Assembly (NCBI GenBank): GCA_039519185.1 | Contig: CM076851.1 | Span: 49,768,751-49,832,750, forward strand | From: Astragalus membranaceus | Taxonomy: Eukaryota; Streptophyta; Magnoliopsida; Fabales; Fabaceae | DNA: 64,000 nucleotides | Direction of reading: 5' to 3' | Shown here: in pieces, positions 32,027 to 42,575 of the stretch | How the letters are laid out: each line of letters starts with the position of its first letter | Numbering within the stretch: position 1 is the stretch's first letter | The notes under the pieces: generated by a model | Database searches by the model: none | Told to the model about the DNA's origin: nothing | What the model saw: the letters and a program-made list of their open reading frames with translations, nothing else | Position numbers and translations under genes: made by a program

Positions 32027-32688
32027 TAGGGGTGTTCAAAACCGAACCAACTCAATAAAAAATCACAAACCGAACCAACCCAAACCGAAAACTGCAAACC
32101 GCAAAATCTATTCGGTTATTTTTTCAATCAACCGTGCGGTTTGGTTCGACCCGCGATTTTTGTTCCACCAACCGAACCAAACCAAACCAAACCAAACCGC
32201 AAGTAACACTAAGGCTTATTGACTTACAACATTCCTTACTAACTTATTAGCCCAAATCCAATTAAAACCCAATTCTCACTCACTTACTAGCCCAAATCCA
32301 ATTGATTCCTTGACTCACTTACAAACAATCCATATTGTTATGATATATTTCAAAATTACAATAAAACATTTAATTCAAATTCTTTTAAACATGACTGTAG
32401 CTATCTTAAAAGAATTAAAAGAGAGTAATTTACTACATATATTTGAGCAGATTTTTTCTTAAAAATTTATGTTAGTCGTTTTTTATTTTAGTTAATTTTA
32501 ACTCCGTTTTAAATTATGTTTTGTCTCGGAAAAAACCGAACGAGTCGAACCAATCCAAACCGCATTGGTTTGGTTTAATTTTTTTTAGGAAGCCAACCAA
32601 ACCAAACCAAACCGCGTGTAGTTTTACCTTGCGGTTCGGTTCACTTTTTGTCTCAAAACCGAACCAAACCGCACCGCGAACACCCCTA
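32027..32688. mobile_element. hAT-type MITE in the copia element
   Basis: The 662-bp element begins TAGGGGTGTTC and ends GAACACCCCTA, an 11-bp perfect inverted repeat that extends imperfectly (AAACCGAACC words). The 8-bp flanks are TTGTTCCT (32019-32026) and CTGTTCCT (32689-32696), differing by one base. The sequence is full of AACCGAACCAAACC words in both orientations near the ends. There is no coding potential. Confidence 0.85.
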
Positions 32689-32696
32689 CTGTTCCT

Positions 32697-33460
32697 GGCT
32701 CAATTGTAGCAGCACATTCACAAAATCATTGTTCCATTTCAATTGCTTGCAATATTGATAGCATAAAATCTTATGATTCCTTGTTGTGGCATTCCCGTTT
32801 AGGACACATATCTGATAAAGTTTTAAAGATTTTCTGTAATAAACTCTCTTTACAGTTTAAAGCTCATGATTCTAAGAATTGCTTAGTTTGTCCTCTTTCC
32901 AAGTTTAAACGTCTTTCTTTTATTTCAAATAATCATTACTCTGTTGCCCCTTTGATCTTGTCCATGTGGACACTTGGGGACCATATCAGCACCCCACGCA
33001 TGATGGTAAGCAGTATTTTCTAACAATTGTTGATGATTGTTGGAGATTTACCTGGTTATATCTTATGCAGCACAATAATTTTGATAAGACCATCAAGCAG
33101 CTTAGGTCTGATAATGCTAAGGAATTACAATTGACAGAGTTCCTCCATGAGCAGGGCACTCTTCATCAATTCAGTTGCCCATAGATACCTGAACAGAATT
33201 CAGTGGTTGAGAGAAAGCATCAGCATCTCTTGAATGTGGCTCTTGCTTTGCTCTTCCAATCAAAGGTACCTATTAAATTTTGGGGGGAGTGTATCAATAC
33301 TGTTGTATTTCTCATCAATAGGGTACCCACACCGGCTCTCAAAAATAAATCCCCTTACGAAATCCTTTATAACAAGCTGCCTGCTTATGAGCACTTTAGA
33401 GTTTTTGGTTGTCTCTCATATGCTGCTATTCCTCTTTAGCAAAGGAATAAATTCTCACCT
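32697..33460 (+). pseudogene. Copia GAG-pre-integrase and integrase, degenerate
   Basis: LLWHSRLGHISDKVLK followed by CLVCPLSKFKRLSF gives the His-His-Cys-Cys zinc-binding region of copia integrase. WTLGDHIS/DTWGPYQ near 32970 is the first catalytic Asp region. KYFLTIVDD-like sequence follows, then an internal deletion before IKQLRSDNAKE, which holds the second Asp. SCPxIPEQNSVVERKHQHLL holds the catalytic Glu. Stops (for example at 33181) and frame changes show that it is dead. Confidence 0.85.
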
Positions 33461-34130
33461 AGGGCCACCCCCACTGTTTTCTTGGGCTATCCCCTTGGCT
33501 ACAAAGGATATAAATTGTATGATACCATTGCAAGGAAATTTATTATCTCTAGAGATGTTACCTTCTTTGAAAACAATTTTCCTTTTGATACACCTCAAAA
33601 CCATATAGAGCCAGATCCTTTCAACAACCTGGTTTTACCCAAATCTGGTGATCTAAATTTGCCTGATTATTCCCCCACTCAGGACCCTGAACCATTAGCT
33701 GCACCAGAATTTTTTTTGATAGGCAATGTTAGTGGGGATGGGGTAAAGGTTAGTTTCCCGGGTTTGAACGCGGGACCTCCTTCTTGCACTCATTTGGTGC
33801 ACTCCTTTGGTATCCCTTAGCTGCACCAGAAATTGATCCTATTACTCAGACAGCAGACATCATTCCTACTGACACCACCCCAAACACTACCTAAACTCAG
33901 ACACTGTCTCTGTACAAATAGAAGACACCGACCCACTTAGAAGATCTAGTAGACCACATAATCCTCCCAATTACCTTCAAGACTATGTTCAACAAATCAC
34001 CTATCCCAATTTCAGATTCCCTTACCTACTCAAATTTATCCAAACCTTACCAAGCCTATGTCCTAAATGTCAATCCACACTATGAGCCAAAATTCTACCA
34101 CTAGGCTGTTAAATTCCCTCATTGGAGAGC
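33461..34130 (+). pseudogene. Copia integrase C-terminus and RT linker
   Basis: VFLGYPLGYKGYKLYD and RKFIISRDVTFFE are the conserved GYxxxxKGYK...SRDVxFxE block that follows copia integrases. The rest is the poorly conserved proline-rich linker to RT. It is interrupted by the SINE at 33710-33816. Confidence 0.8.
33710..33816 (-). mobile_element. tRNA-derived SINE fragment, family S1
   Basis: The 107-bp insertion begins with a T-run on the plus strand (the poly(A) tail of a minus-strand insertion) and is flanked by a perfect 15-bp duplication, TTAGCTGCACCAGAA, at 33695-33709 and 33817-33831. The minus strand carries a B-box-like GCGTTCAAACCC and ends CTAACATTGCCTATCAAAAA. The A box is missing, so the copy is 5'-truncated. 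It shares its 3' half with the SINE at 37789-37925. Confidence 0.8.
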
Positions 34131-35055
34131 AGCTATGGATGCTGAATTGAAAGCTTTAGAAGACAACCACACTTGGTCCATTGTGCCTCTCCCCAATGGA
34201 AAACAAACCATTGGATGTAGATGGATATACAAGGTCAAGTTCAATTCAGATGGGTCTATTGATAGACACAAGGCATGCCTCGTAGCTAAAGGATATACTC
34301 AACAGATGGGTATAGATTTCACTGACACATTCTCCCCAGTGGCAAAATTAACCACTGTCAGGGTTATGCTTGCACTCGCAACTCAAAACCAGTGGCATTT
34401 AAGTCAACTTGACATCAATAACGCCTTCCTTAAAGGGGGAGAAACAAGTATGCAAGTTGCACAAGTCTCTATATGGCCTAACGCGGGCCTCTAGGCAATG
34501 GTTTCAAAAGTTTTCCATTGCTATAATTGCCTTGGGTTTTACCGAGTCCACTGCAGATTACTCTTTATTCTCCAAAGGAACTGGTGACTCTCTTGTTATG
34601 CTTTTGGTATATGTGGACGACATCATAATTTCCAGCCCAAACAAACCTCTCATCACTCAAACCATTTGTCAACTCCAGAGCAAGTTTAAATTGAAAATGC
34701 TTGGTGATCTTATATACTTCTTGGGTCTGGAAATTGCACGATCTGCAGAGGGATTGCATCTCTGCTAGAGGAAGTATACATTGGAGTTACTTGAGGACAC
34801 GGGTTTTATCAACTCCAAACCCTCAAAAATTCCAATGGATCCTCGTTTACAAATTGATGACTGCACTGGTGAATTACTTGAAGATTCATCTCTGTTTCGT
34901 AGACTGCTTGGCAGATTAAAGTACCTAACAATATCTAGGCCTGATATCATCTTTGCCACAAATAAATTGAGTCAATTCATGGCTGCACCAAGAACTACTC
35001 ACCTGCATGCCCTCCACCATATCCTACAGTACCTCAAATCCTGTTTGGTCAAGGT
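34131..35055 (+). pseudogene. Copia reverse transcriptase, degenerate
   Basis: AMDAELKALEDNHTWSIV and WIYKVKFNSDGSIDRHKACL open the copia RT. TDTFSPVAKLTTVRVMLALA and QLDINNAFLKGG follow, then an internal deletion and frame change to CKLHKSLYGLTRASRQWFQK. The catalytic LLVYVDDIII motif is present at about 34604-34633. GDLIYFLGLEIARS and SRPDIIFATNKLSQFM complete the domain. Stops at 34492 and 34768 plus the deletion inactivate it. Confidence 0.9.
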
Positions 35056-35699
35056 TTGATATTTCTAGCCTGCAACAACATCAACATAACAGTCTATGTA
35101 GATTCAGATTGGGGCAGTTGCAGAGTTACCAGGAGGTCCACTACAGGCTTCTGTGTGTATTTAGGTTCCTCCCTCATCAGTTGGAAGTCAAAAAAACAAC
35201 CAACTGTGGCACGATCTTCTGCTAACGCTGAGTATAGAGCCATGGCTTATTTGACCAGTGAGCTGCTATGGCTGCAGCAACTGCTTAAGGGATTTCACAT
35301 CTCTGTTCTTTCCATCATGGTCTTGTGTGACAATAAATCTGCCATCCAACTAGCAGAGACACCAACTTCCAAGGCTTGTTTGACTAGTGAGCTACTATGG
35401 CTACAACAACTGCTTAAGGGATTTCAAATCTCTGTTCCCTCCATCATGGTCTTGGGTGACAATAAATCTGCCATCCAACTAGCAGAGACACCAACTTCCA
35501 ACGAACGCTCCAAGTACATTTACATAGATTGCCACTTCATTAGGCAATATGTCAATTCTGGCTTCCTCAAACTGGTTCAGTTACCCACACATCAGCAGCT
35601 GGCTGATATATTCACCAAGGCCCTACCCCATTGTAAATTTTCCAACTTCTTGTCCAAGTTAGGAGCCTTAGATATTTATGCTCCAAACTTGAGGGGGAG
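35056..35699 (+). pseudogene. Copia RNase H with an internal in-frame duplication
   Basis: VYVDSDWGSCRVTRRSTTGF, SWKSKKQPTVARSSANAEYR and LADIFTKALP are the diagnostic motifs of copia RNase H, including the catalytic Asp and Glu. A 129-bp segment (35251-35379) is repeated at 35380-35508 in frame, so the LLWLQQLLKGF...DNKSAIQLAETPTS block occurs twice. The frame is open to the end but the enzyme would contain a 43-residue duplication. Confidence 0.9.
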
Positions 35700-35945
35700 T
35701 ATTACAAGTTAACCTTACCTTAGTTGATTCTCATAGCTGACCCTAGTTAATATTTTAACTATAAGTTATTTAGTTAGTAACTAGTTAGTTCTGTTGGTGA
35801 GATAGTTAACATTCTGTAACACTTTGTTAGAAAGTCAATGTATATAACGCTGTACAGTTCTGAAAACAATAATGAAATCATTCTCTCATTTTGATTTCCA
35901 TGGAGCTCTTCATCTTATCCATTCTCAAATATTCATAGTGTAACA
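35700..35945 (+). repeat. 3' LTR of the copia element
   Basis: The repeat is 246 bp and follows the GAGGGGGAG purine tract. It matches the 5' LTR except for about 16 substitutions and 12 extra bases (near 35868). It is followed by the AGATG target duplication. Confidence 0.92.
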
Positions 35946-35950
35946 AGATG

Positions 35951-37777
35951 CATAGTGAGCCACTGGAGGGTTGCTAGGTTTTGGAATTTCTGATACCATA
36001 TTTAGAAATGCTTGAGTTACTTTGCACTCAACTTATCCTTTATTTATATACTCTTAGCAATAAATATAATTTACATTTACAAAGAAATTAATGAGATTAC
36101 TACTTCCTAAGTGCATAAATGATATTACCTAGGTACATGATTAAGTGAATGATTGATTGAATGATATTACCTAAATACATGACTATGTGCATGAATATAT
36201 TTGCTACAACTGTCAATAACACTAATTCCTAACACTTATCCTAAAACCATTGTTCCACATACATATTTTCTCGAAATTTTACATGTATTTAAACTTTTGA
36301 AGTATATCATAGTTCAAATTCATAATAAACCTCCAAATAGTTTGAAAAGAAAGGGTTTAAGGGGTTTTGGATAAAAATATTGACAATATAAAAGCTTATT
36401 TGCTTAGTTTTTAAAGTAGAGGGTTAATTATTTCATTAATTAGCTCAAAATAATATATTTTTTTTAAACAAATAGTGTGCAAAAACATCACTATGATGAA
36501 GGAAATCTCAACTAGGCTAACACCTCAACTATCAACAATCATTTGCAGCACATCAACCGATTTTAATAAAATAATTTAAGAACTTGATATTACACATAAT
36601 CTGAACTCGAAAGATTAAAAGCACAACAAAACCAATATTAGGGTTTAACCTAACTCAATTCCCAAAAGCAAATTCATGGGATGAGGGTTACCCCCCACAT
36701 AATCGCTAATCATGCAATATCACTATAAATGTGGAACTTGCAACGCACACCCTCACGCCCAGCTTGAACCGAGTGGTTTGATAACAGCTCGACGACCTAA
36801 CATATCTCTAAAAGCCTCTGATATCATACTAGAATTTGTATGTTTGGCTTAATTTGAAAGTTAGCTCATACCCCTAACTTATAATCACTACCTAGGTCAT
36901 GTGAATATCTAATGTGGAACTTCCAAAGATAAAAGGAAAAATGGAGGAAAAAATATGATGATTTTCATTTGGTCATTTAATTTGTGTTTTAGAGAGTGGG
37001 CAAAGATAAATCTTTAAAAAGACACATATTTGAGAGAAAGAGATAGATATAGTACATGAAAGAGACAAGAGAATATGTCTAGTAAATAAAAATGAGCCAT
37101 CAAATCATCTTCTACGCTCTACGCAAAGAAAGAATATGGATGAATCCCACACCTTATGCACCATGTGATACCCCTTTTTTTTCCACAGTACTCAAAATGG
37201 TTCAAAATCATATTATTATTTTTTCTTCACATGCAATCCACATAGTTCTTTCCTCGTGAAATATGTCAAGACAAACATATTGCTAATGTCCAAAAAGAGA
37301 GAGATAGGGACACAAAAAAGTGGAAAGAAATCTTTTTACTTTTCTACATTGCCACTTTTATAATGGCTGTCTAATAAAGAAAACTATTATTACTGATTAA
37401 AGTTTAAAGTATTCATAATTAACATAAGTAAATGCAAAATTGGAAACTACAATGTGCAATCACTATTATTGATTGGTAAGTTTGTTGACCTTTTTATCAC
37501 ACTTTATAGTTATACCCATGTGTAATAGGACCCCATCTTTGATGAACTTGATGAAGATGACAAGCACTCTCATTCATCTTTATAAATATGGACATAATGG
37601 TGGTTGTCAAATGTGACAAAGGCACTAGACCTTTTGGTGCCAGTTAAGGGTACATAGTCACATTATCTTCATGCATCTTTTTCAGACATGGTTTCAGTTA
37701 CTATTGAATTTTACTCAATTTTTCTAACCCGGCGGTGCAATTCACTCACTCATAACCTAATCCCAACTTGGCTACAC
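35951..37777. other. Unassigned AT-rich DNA
   Basis: No gene is supported. A segment at about 36430-36625 repeats the 16520-16712 sequence in the same orientation. The rest, including a region with words such as GATATCATACTAGAATTTG near 36815, may be old LTR material but I cannot place it. Confidence 0.3.
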
Positions 37778-37788
37778 GAGAATATAAC

Positions 37789-37925
37789 TTTTTTTATAGG
37801 CAATGTTAGTTGTTAATTAGTAGAGGAGTGGGGGAAATACTAGTTTCCAGTGTTTGAAACCTGCACTTCCTTCTTATACTCTTTCAGTACCGATTAGTTC
37901 GTCAACTGAGCTACCTACTTGGAAT
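37789..37925 (-). mobile_element. tRNA-derived SINE, family S1, with A and B boxes
   Basis: The 137-bp minus-strand insertion has flanking duplications GAGAATATAAC at 37778-37788 and 37926-37936. The minus strand shows an A box (GTAGCTCAGTTGACGA), a B-box-like GGTTTCAAACAC about 50 nt later, and the same CTAACATTGCCTAT-plus-A-run 3' end as the SINE at 33710. The A box resembles the D-arm region of a tRNA, as expected for RNA polymerase III promoters. Confidence 0.8.
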
Positions 37926-38217
37926 GAGAATATAACCTTTTTAATTTTGTCTATGATTGAGTGCTGGGAGAAATACTACACCCAATTAGATGTGGGCTCT
38001 GAATTTCATTATTTTAATTGAAAGAATCAAAGTAAAATCAGAAAGTTAAAGATTTCATTATACTCTATTAGTTTGTCTCCAACGTTTGATGCCATTCTCC
38101 AATTCTTAAAAGTATAGACTACCACAACTAACAACCACAATCAACACACAAGTCTTGATAACAATAATAAACTAGCAGCAAACATTTGTCTACAAATACA
38201 TATGCAATTCTATGGTA

Positions 38218-38262
38218 TGTATGCGGCATTGGCGGACTCATGTACAAGTGAGGGGGGTCACT
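38218..38262. mobile_element. Left end of an hAT-type MITE, truncated
   Basis: CATTGGCGGACTCATG and GGGGGGTCACTTGAACCC match the left end of the CAGTGGCGGACC MITE family. At about 38263 the sequence changes to AGGACCGGTTATGGGCCC, so the element is truncated or interrupted by another repeat. Confidence 0.45.
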
Positions 38263-38354
38263 TGAACCCAGGACCGGTTATGGGCCCTATGCAGACTGTG
38301 CTACGGTATAGGGCCCTAGCCCAATGTCATTTTTTTAAGGGCCCAAATAAATAC

Positions 38355-38654
38355 TACTCCCTCGAAAAAAAAATTACTTCATAATCTTTAATACTTTTGG
38401 CATTTTATTTTTGTCTCAAAACAATAGTTCTTATTTAAAAACTCAATGTACAATTTACTAAACTTTTTCCAAATATACCTTTTATAATTATTGAGTCTTT
38501 TAGAAACCCAAGACAACTATTAACTATTTTATTTTTATTTCAGTTATCTCAAGACAACTACAAAAATGGTATAGTACTTAGCTAACACAAATTAATTAAC
38601 TTTAATTTGTGTGTAACAAGCTAAAAGTATCAAAGATTAGGAACGGGGGGGACT
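38355..38654. mobile_element. MITE with CTCCCTC termini
   Basis: About 300 bp are bounded by ACTACTCCCTCG and GGGGGGGACTAC. The inner flanks are inverted as well (AATCTTTAATACTTTT and AAAAGTATCAAAGATT). TA dinucleotides lie next to both ends, which fits a Stowaway-like or related MITE. Exact borders are uncertain by a few bases. Confidence 0.6.
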
Positions 38655-38929
38655 ACAATTTAAAAAAAAAAGTAAACTTTAACATTCTACTTATTTTTTC
38701 AAGTAAAGAGATGTGGGTCAGTCGAGAGGAACACGTTATGTCTTCGGCCAATGTACCTCTTTAAAATTTGAATTAAATAGCCTCTTAAGCTTTTTATAAC
38801 AACAGTACGTTTTCCATCTAACTGATCTAGCTTCTGGATGAGGGATTACTATTAAAACCCACAAAAAAAAACTACATTCAACACTTTGCCTTCATTTTAC
38901 CGCCCCAAAAAAACAAGGTCAAGAGGCGA

Positions 38930-39047
38930 AATGATCCCCATCGTAGATCTTGTTGTTGGGGCACGCGAATCCCTTAGAATCATGGATATAGACCGCTAAA
39001 GCCAGCCCAAGTTCGCAATGGGCTTGGTCCATATACGGAACAATTAC
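38930..39047. repeat. Fragment similar to an LTR-like sequence at 48.1 kb
   Basis: The words GATCCCCATCGTAG, CCAGCCCAAGTTCGCAATGGGCTTGG and CATATACGGAACAATTA parallel GATCTCCATCGTAG, GACCCAAATACGAATTGGGCTTAG and AGTTCGAAACATTAT at 48072-48190 in the same order. This suggests two diverged pieces of one LTR family. Confidence 0.4.
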
Positions 39048-39112
39048 TACTCCATTTGTTCTTTTATATAAGCAAAAAGTTTACATGTATCTAGTCTAAA
39101 TATGAAGTAGAT

Positions 39113-40255
39113 CAGTGGCAGACCTACGCCTAAGTCAGGGGATTCACTTGAACCCCCTAGAAAAAAAATATATCCATTTATCTGTTATTTAAAAACATTT
39201 TTATCCATTTATCCCCTATATAGTTTTTTTTTGAACCCTCTGAATTATAATTTTGTATTAGGACTCTGCACCCAAATATCTCACACAAACACATCAGTAG
39301 GCAAATTATGAGCTGTATAGTTTATTTATTTAAACATATTAAAATTATTTTTAATTATATTTTTAGCGATTCATGTCTTTAAAAATTTTGAACCCCTGAC
39401 TCTCGGTCCTGGGTAGAGCTGGCAAAATGGGTCGGGCCCGCTGGGCCGGGCTAGCCCAAAATATGGGCGGGTTTGGGCCAAAGAAAATGAGCCCGTTTTT
39501 ATACTCGGGCTTTTTAGCCCGGTCCACAAAAGCCCGATCCCGTGCCTGGCTAGCTCGACCGGGCCATGGGTAGCCCACAAGCCAGCAAATAAAAAATGGG
39601 GTGTATGTTATTGCTGCCCAACCCAAAATTAGTAACCAAATTTCAATTCAATGACCCAACTACTCACAAGTGTGTTGCTGCCTGATGACTTCACGTTTCT
39701 TAATATTATTATTAAAAATAGGTAACCCAAATTCCCAAGTAAGAGTAAATAGATAACCCAATTTCCCAAGTGTTTTCACACTTTCCCATATTCATTTTCA
39801 CGTTCACAAGTTCTCTCATTCTCTCTTGGCGTCTTTTCATTTCTTCTCACATTACTATAAATTGAATAAAAATAGATACACTTTACACAAAAACAAAACC
39901 ATACTGAAGTACTATAATATAAAAGCCTTACATTGTATACTATAAAAAATATAAGTCTTACATTACGGTAGTGCTAAAAGATTGAAATCTGAAAAGTGAT
40001 GATAATTGATTAATTTGATTCAATTTTTTACAATTTAGTGAGTTAAAGAGAAATAGAAAAAAAGTGGCGCACAAGTGCGGGTTAGCCCAGAAAAGCCCGT
40101 AGCCCGCAAAGGGCTGGGCTTTGACTGAAAAGGTTGAGCCCGAATTACAACCCGGGCTTTTTAGCCCGGACTGTAGAAGCTCGAGTCTGATGCAGCCCAG
40201 CCCGATGTGGGCCTGGTAGGCCGTTTTGCCAGCTCTAGTCCTGGGTCCGCCACTG
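39113..40255. mobile_element. hAT-type MITE (middle nesting level)
   Basis: It begins CAGTGGCAGACCTA and ends GGGTCCGCCACTG, with a perfect 8-bp duplication AAGTAGAT at 39105-39112 and 40256-40263. It belongs with the elements at 6070 and about 2.6 kb. Its right part is interrupted by the element at 39414-40237. Confidence 0.88.
39414..40237. mobile_element. hAT-type non-autonomous element (innermost)
   Basis: The 824-bp element begins TAGAGCTGGCAAAA and ends TTTTGCCAGCTCTA, a 14-bp perfect inverted repeat, with 8-bp duplication GTCCTGGG at 39406-39413 and 40238-40245. Subterminal regions are rich in GGGCCGGGC/GCCCGG words in both orientations. It does not encode a transposase. Confidence 0.9.
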
Positions 40256-40300
40256 AAGTAGATACATGCAACTTTTTGCTTATATAAAGACCGGAGGTAG

Positions 40301-40768
40301 GATTGTTCAAATACTTGACCACTTTATATTATTTTATATAGAAAAGGAAAAATATGAAAAGAAATCAAAACATGTAATCCTAGAAAAAAGAGTATTTCTT
40401 AAAATTATATTTGAAGTGGTCTCAAAAGTATAGTCCGGTGGTAAAACACGCGCTCCACTTTTCCCATCCCCTCACCCAAGAGGGAAAAAATTATTCAAAG
40501 TGAAATTCAACGTAGCTTTGGAACACAAATAAATATAGGAATAGTAATAAGGTACTGTAGAAAGGCTAAAGTTTGGTGTAACTAACATAAATTTGAAGTC
40601 ATTTAAAGTCACCGCCCACACATATTTTTGGACAAGATAGCCCACACTTTGGATGACAACTAGCGCATGAATTTTGAGAAGGCATTTATTTTTTGTACCC
40701 CCACTAGGATATACAGTATACCCCCACTTTTGTTTTATTCCCATAATGCCCCTGCATAAAAACAAACC
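40301..40768. other. Unassigned DNA
   Basis: No gene. A tRNA-like phrase (TAGTCCGGTGGTAAAACACGC, near 40432) resembles a SINE A box, but no B box follows at the right distance. Confidence 0.25.
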
Positions 40769-41013
40769 AACGGATTTATCTAACTGAAAGATAAATCCGT
40801 TTCTGGAAAAACACATAGCGGGTTTATCTTTTAGTTAGATAAATTCGTTTCTGGAAAAAAATACGTAAGAAAACATAAATCTGTTGTGTTAAAATAAGAC
40901 AACGGAAGTACCTAAAGGAAACATAAATTCGTTTTGATATTTTCCAAAACGGAATTATGTAATGAATAGATAAATTCGTTGTCTTAATTTGAACTAACGG
41001 ATTTATGTTAAAA
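40769..41013. repeat. Cluster of hairpins built from ACGGATTTAT words
   Basis: AACGGATTTATCT at 40769-40781 and AGATAAATCCGTT at 40789-40801 form a perfect 13-bp stem with a 7-nt loop. A second stem (TTTATCT/AGATAAA) follows near 40824-40844. A third is formed by ACATAAATTCGTTTT and AAAACGGAATTATGT near 40921-40961. More isolated copies follow to about 41008. Confidence 0.75.
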
Positions 41014-41131
41014 TTTAACGGATACGATTCCACTGACAATTTTGATCAACGACACACTTTTGTTCGTCTTGGTAACTGTGTCCCAACAGATATCTCACTC
41101 TTAGTTACTTCTTCACACCCACACACTCCAA

Positions 41132-41545
41132 AATGAACATTTGTTCCACTCAGTACTCAACAGACAACACACTTACCGCTATTCACCATTGTGGGAAAAT
41201 CACCATAAGAGAATATGGTGTCTTCTTCTCATGTCCAAAACCTGTTTTAGGCTCCACGACGACATCACCTTCGACACTTTGAAAGATAAAGTGGAGCTCT
41301 AAGTTCAAATGGTTGGTGATGACCGTGAGGTTACTAGTATTACTTATCGCAAAACCGATCGTGGAGATGATGGCTGCATTTACTGGTCGTCCATTAAGAT
41401 CAAGACTGATGACAACGTACAAAGCATGTTGAACATCCATGAGATGTGTCTGACTCGTAGGCGGCCGTTGGAGCTGTACGTGGAGACTCAGTGGAGCGTC
41501 AATGAGATTATACGTCGTTGTTATGCTGGAGGACCGGGTGTTTAA
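41132..41545 (+). pseudogene. Possible MuDR-type transposase N-terminal fragment
   Basis: An ATG near 41132 opens a short frame that shifts once and then has a stop before the 79-codon open stretch at 41309-41545. That stretch has DDNVQSMLNIHE and RRPLELYVET, which resembles the N-terminal region of plant MULE transposases (pattern DDDV..M......PIELYVE). The catalytic part is absent. The match is by eye only and weak, so an unrelated transposon gene is possible. Confidence 0.35.
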
Positions 41546-41772
41546 GAATTGTATTTGTTGTTGTTTATGTTTTAACATTTATGTTTTACTTTTTATGTTT
41601 ACTTTTAATGTTTGCATCAATGAAAATAATTTTTTAATTAAACTAGTCTAATATAATAACGGAACAATACTAATAATAAATACATAAATCCAAATAGTTC
41701 AAATGGTACAATACAACAAAATAAAACGCAATCCTCTCCCTCTACCAAATAAATCAAGCCCTGGATCACTCT

Positions 41773-42370
41773 CTACGATTGAGAGTCTCGGCGAAGGTCT
41801 CCGGACTGAAGCACCATCCGCAACTGCTGGCTCAAAATCATCAATCTCTCCTGGACACTCTCACTCCATCTAAACAATCGCATCATGACATCTGTAAACC
41901 CTGGATGACCCTGAAGCGGATCACGAGAGATGACCCCTGGGTGACCCAGTGGTAGTCCGCACACAAATGGTAGGGAAATCCTCGAAGATCCATGTCTGAA
42001 ATGAACAAATAAACAAATTTACTTTCAAGAATCTAAGCTAGAGGGACCTAATTTTTCTGGATTTTGTTCCCATGTGAAGATACTTTCAATTTATCCCGCA
42101 ACTGAATTAAAAATAAATAAATTTACTTAAACTATTTATCTATACATTTATATAACAAGACTATGTAAATAAATATATTAAATTATTTTTACGTGGCCTC
42201 TGAGAATCTTAGATGCTACATGAGCATCAAATGAAGTGAGCAATGAACCATCCATAGGTGCTATCCGAGCATGCTACTGGTGCTACTGGTACTCCGGCTG
42301 GTATTGCTGATGGTCCTCCGGCTCCGGCGGGTACTGCTGATGGTACTCCGACTCTTCATCGATGTGCTGC
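41773..42370 (-). pseudogene. Fragmented gene on the minus strand, possibly plant-mobile-domain-like
   Basis: Near 42240-42195 the minus strand reads MDGSLLTSFDAHVASKILRG and meets a GT (CACGTAAAA) that could be a splice donor. An acceptor-like TTTCAG near 42000 is followed by TWIFEDFPT. The pattern LLTSF..HVA..I and W.xE.FP is reminiscent of plant mobile domain proteins, which are often carried by MULEs. A further open stretch at 41964-41773 ends the fragment. A Glu/Tyr/Gln/Pro-rich stretch lies upstream and is cut at 42380 by the Athila-like LTR. This is an uncertain identification. Confidence 0.3.
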
Positions 42371-42379
42371 TCCGGTTGG

Positions 42380-42503
42380 TGATAAACTCTATTTTAGTGC
42401 ATTTTTAGAGATACTTTTGGGTTACTTTTGAGAGCAAATATTGCTAATTATATAAATCATTGACGTAGTTTGCTCTTTATTTTGCAGAAAAAAATAAAAG
42501 ATA

Positions 42504-42575
<72 letters not shown>

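Larger units (their letters stand above)
17465..35945 (+). mobile_element. Ty1/copia element, dead, opened by four later insertions
   Basis: The element has LTRs at 17465-17698 and 35700-35945, flanking 5-bp duplications AGATG (17460-17464 and 35946-35950), an initiator-Met type primer-binding site after the left LTR, and a purine tract GAGGGGGAG just before the right LTR. Unusually the LTRs start TATTACAAG rather than TG. I count about 16 substitutions over 234 aligned LTR bases plus one 12-bp indel, so it is old. Coding order is gag, protease, integrase, RT, RNase H. Subtracting the solo LTR (18355-20550), Tat element (21108-31720), MITE (32027-32688) and SINE (33710-33816), each with one target copy, leaves about 4.87 kb, normal for copia. 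Many stops and two internal deletions make it inactive. Confidence 0.93.
39048..40300. mobile_element. MITE (outermost of three nested elements)
   Basis: TACTCCATTTGTTCTTTTAT with ATAAGCAAAAAGTTTACATGTATC on the left is the inverted match of GATACATGCAACTTTTTGCTTATATAAAGACCGGAGGTA on the right (given here in parts). The two arms are separated by the later insertion of the hAT-type element at 39113-40255. Without that insertion the MITE would be about 110 bp. Confidence 0.65.

Noticed and set aside
40430..40480. A tRNA gene or SINE suggested by GTCCGGTGGTAAAACACGC.
   Set aside because: No B box at the proper distance, no cloverleaf and no tail.
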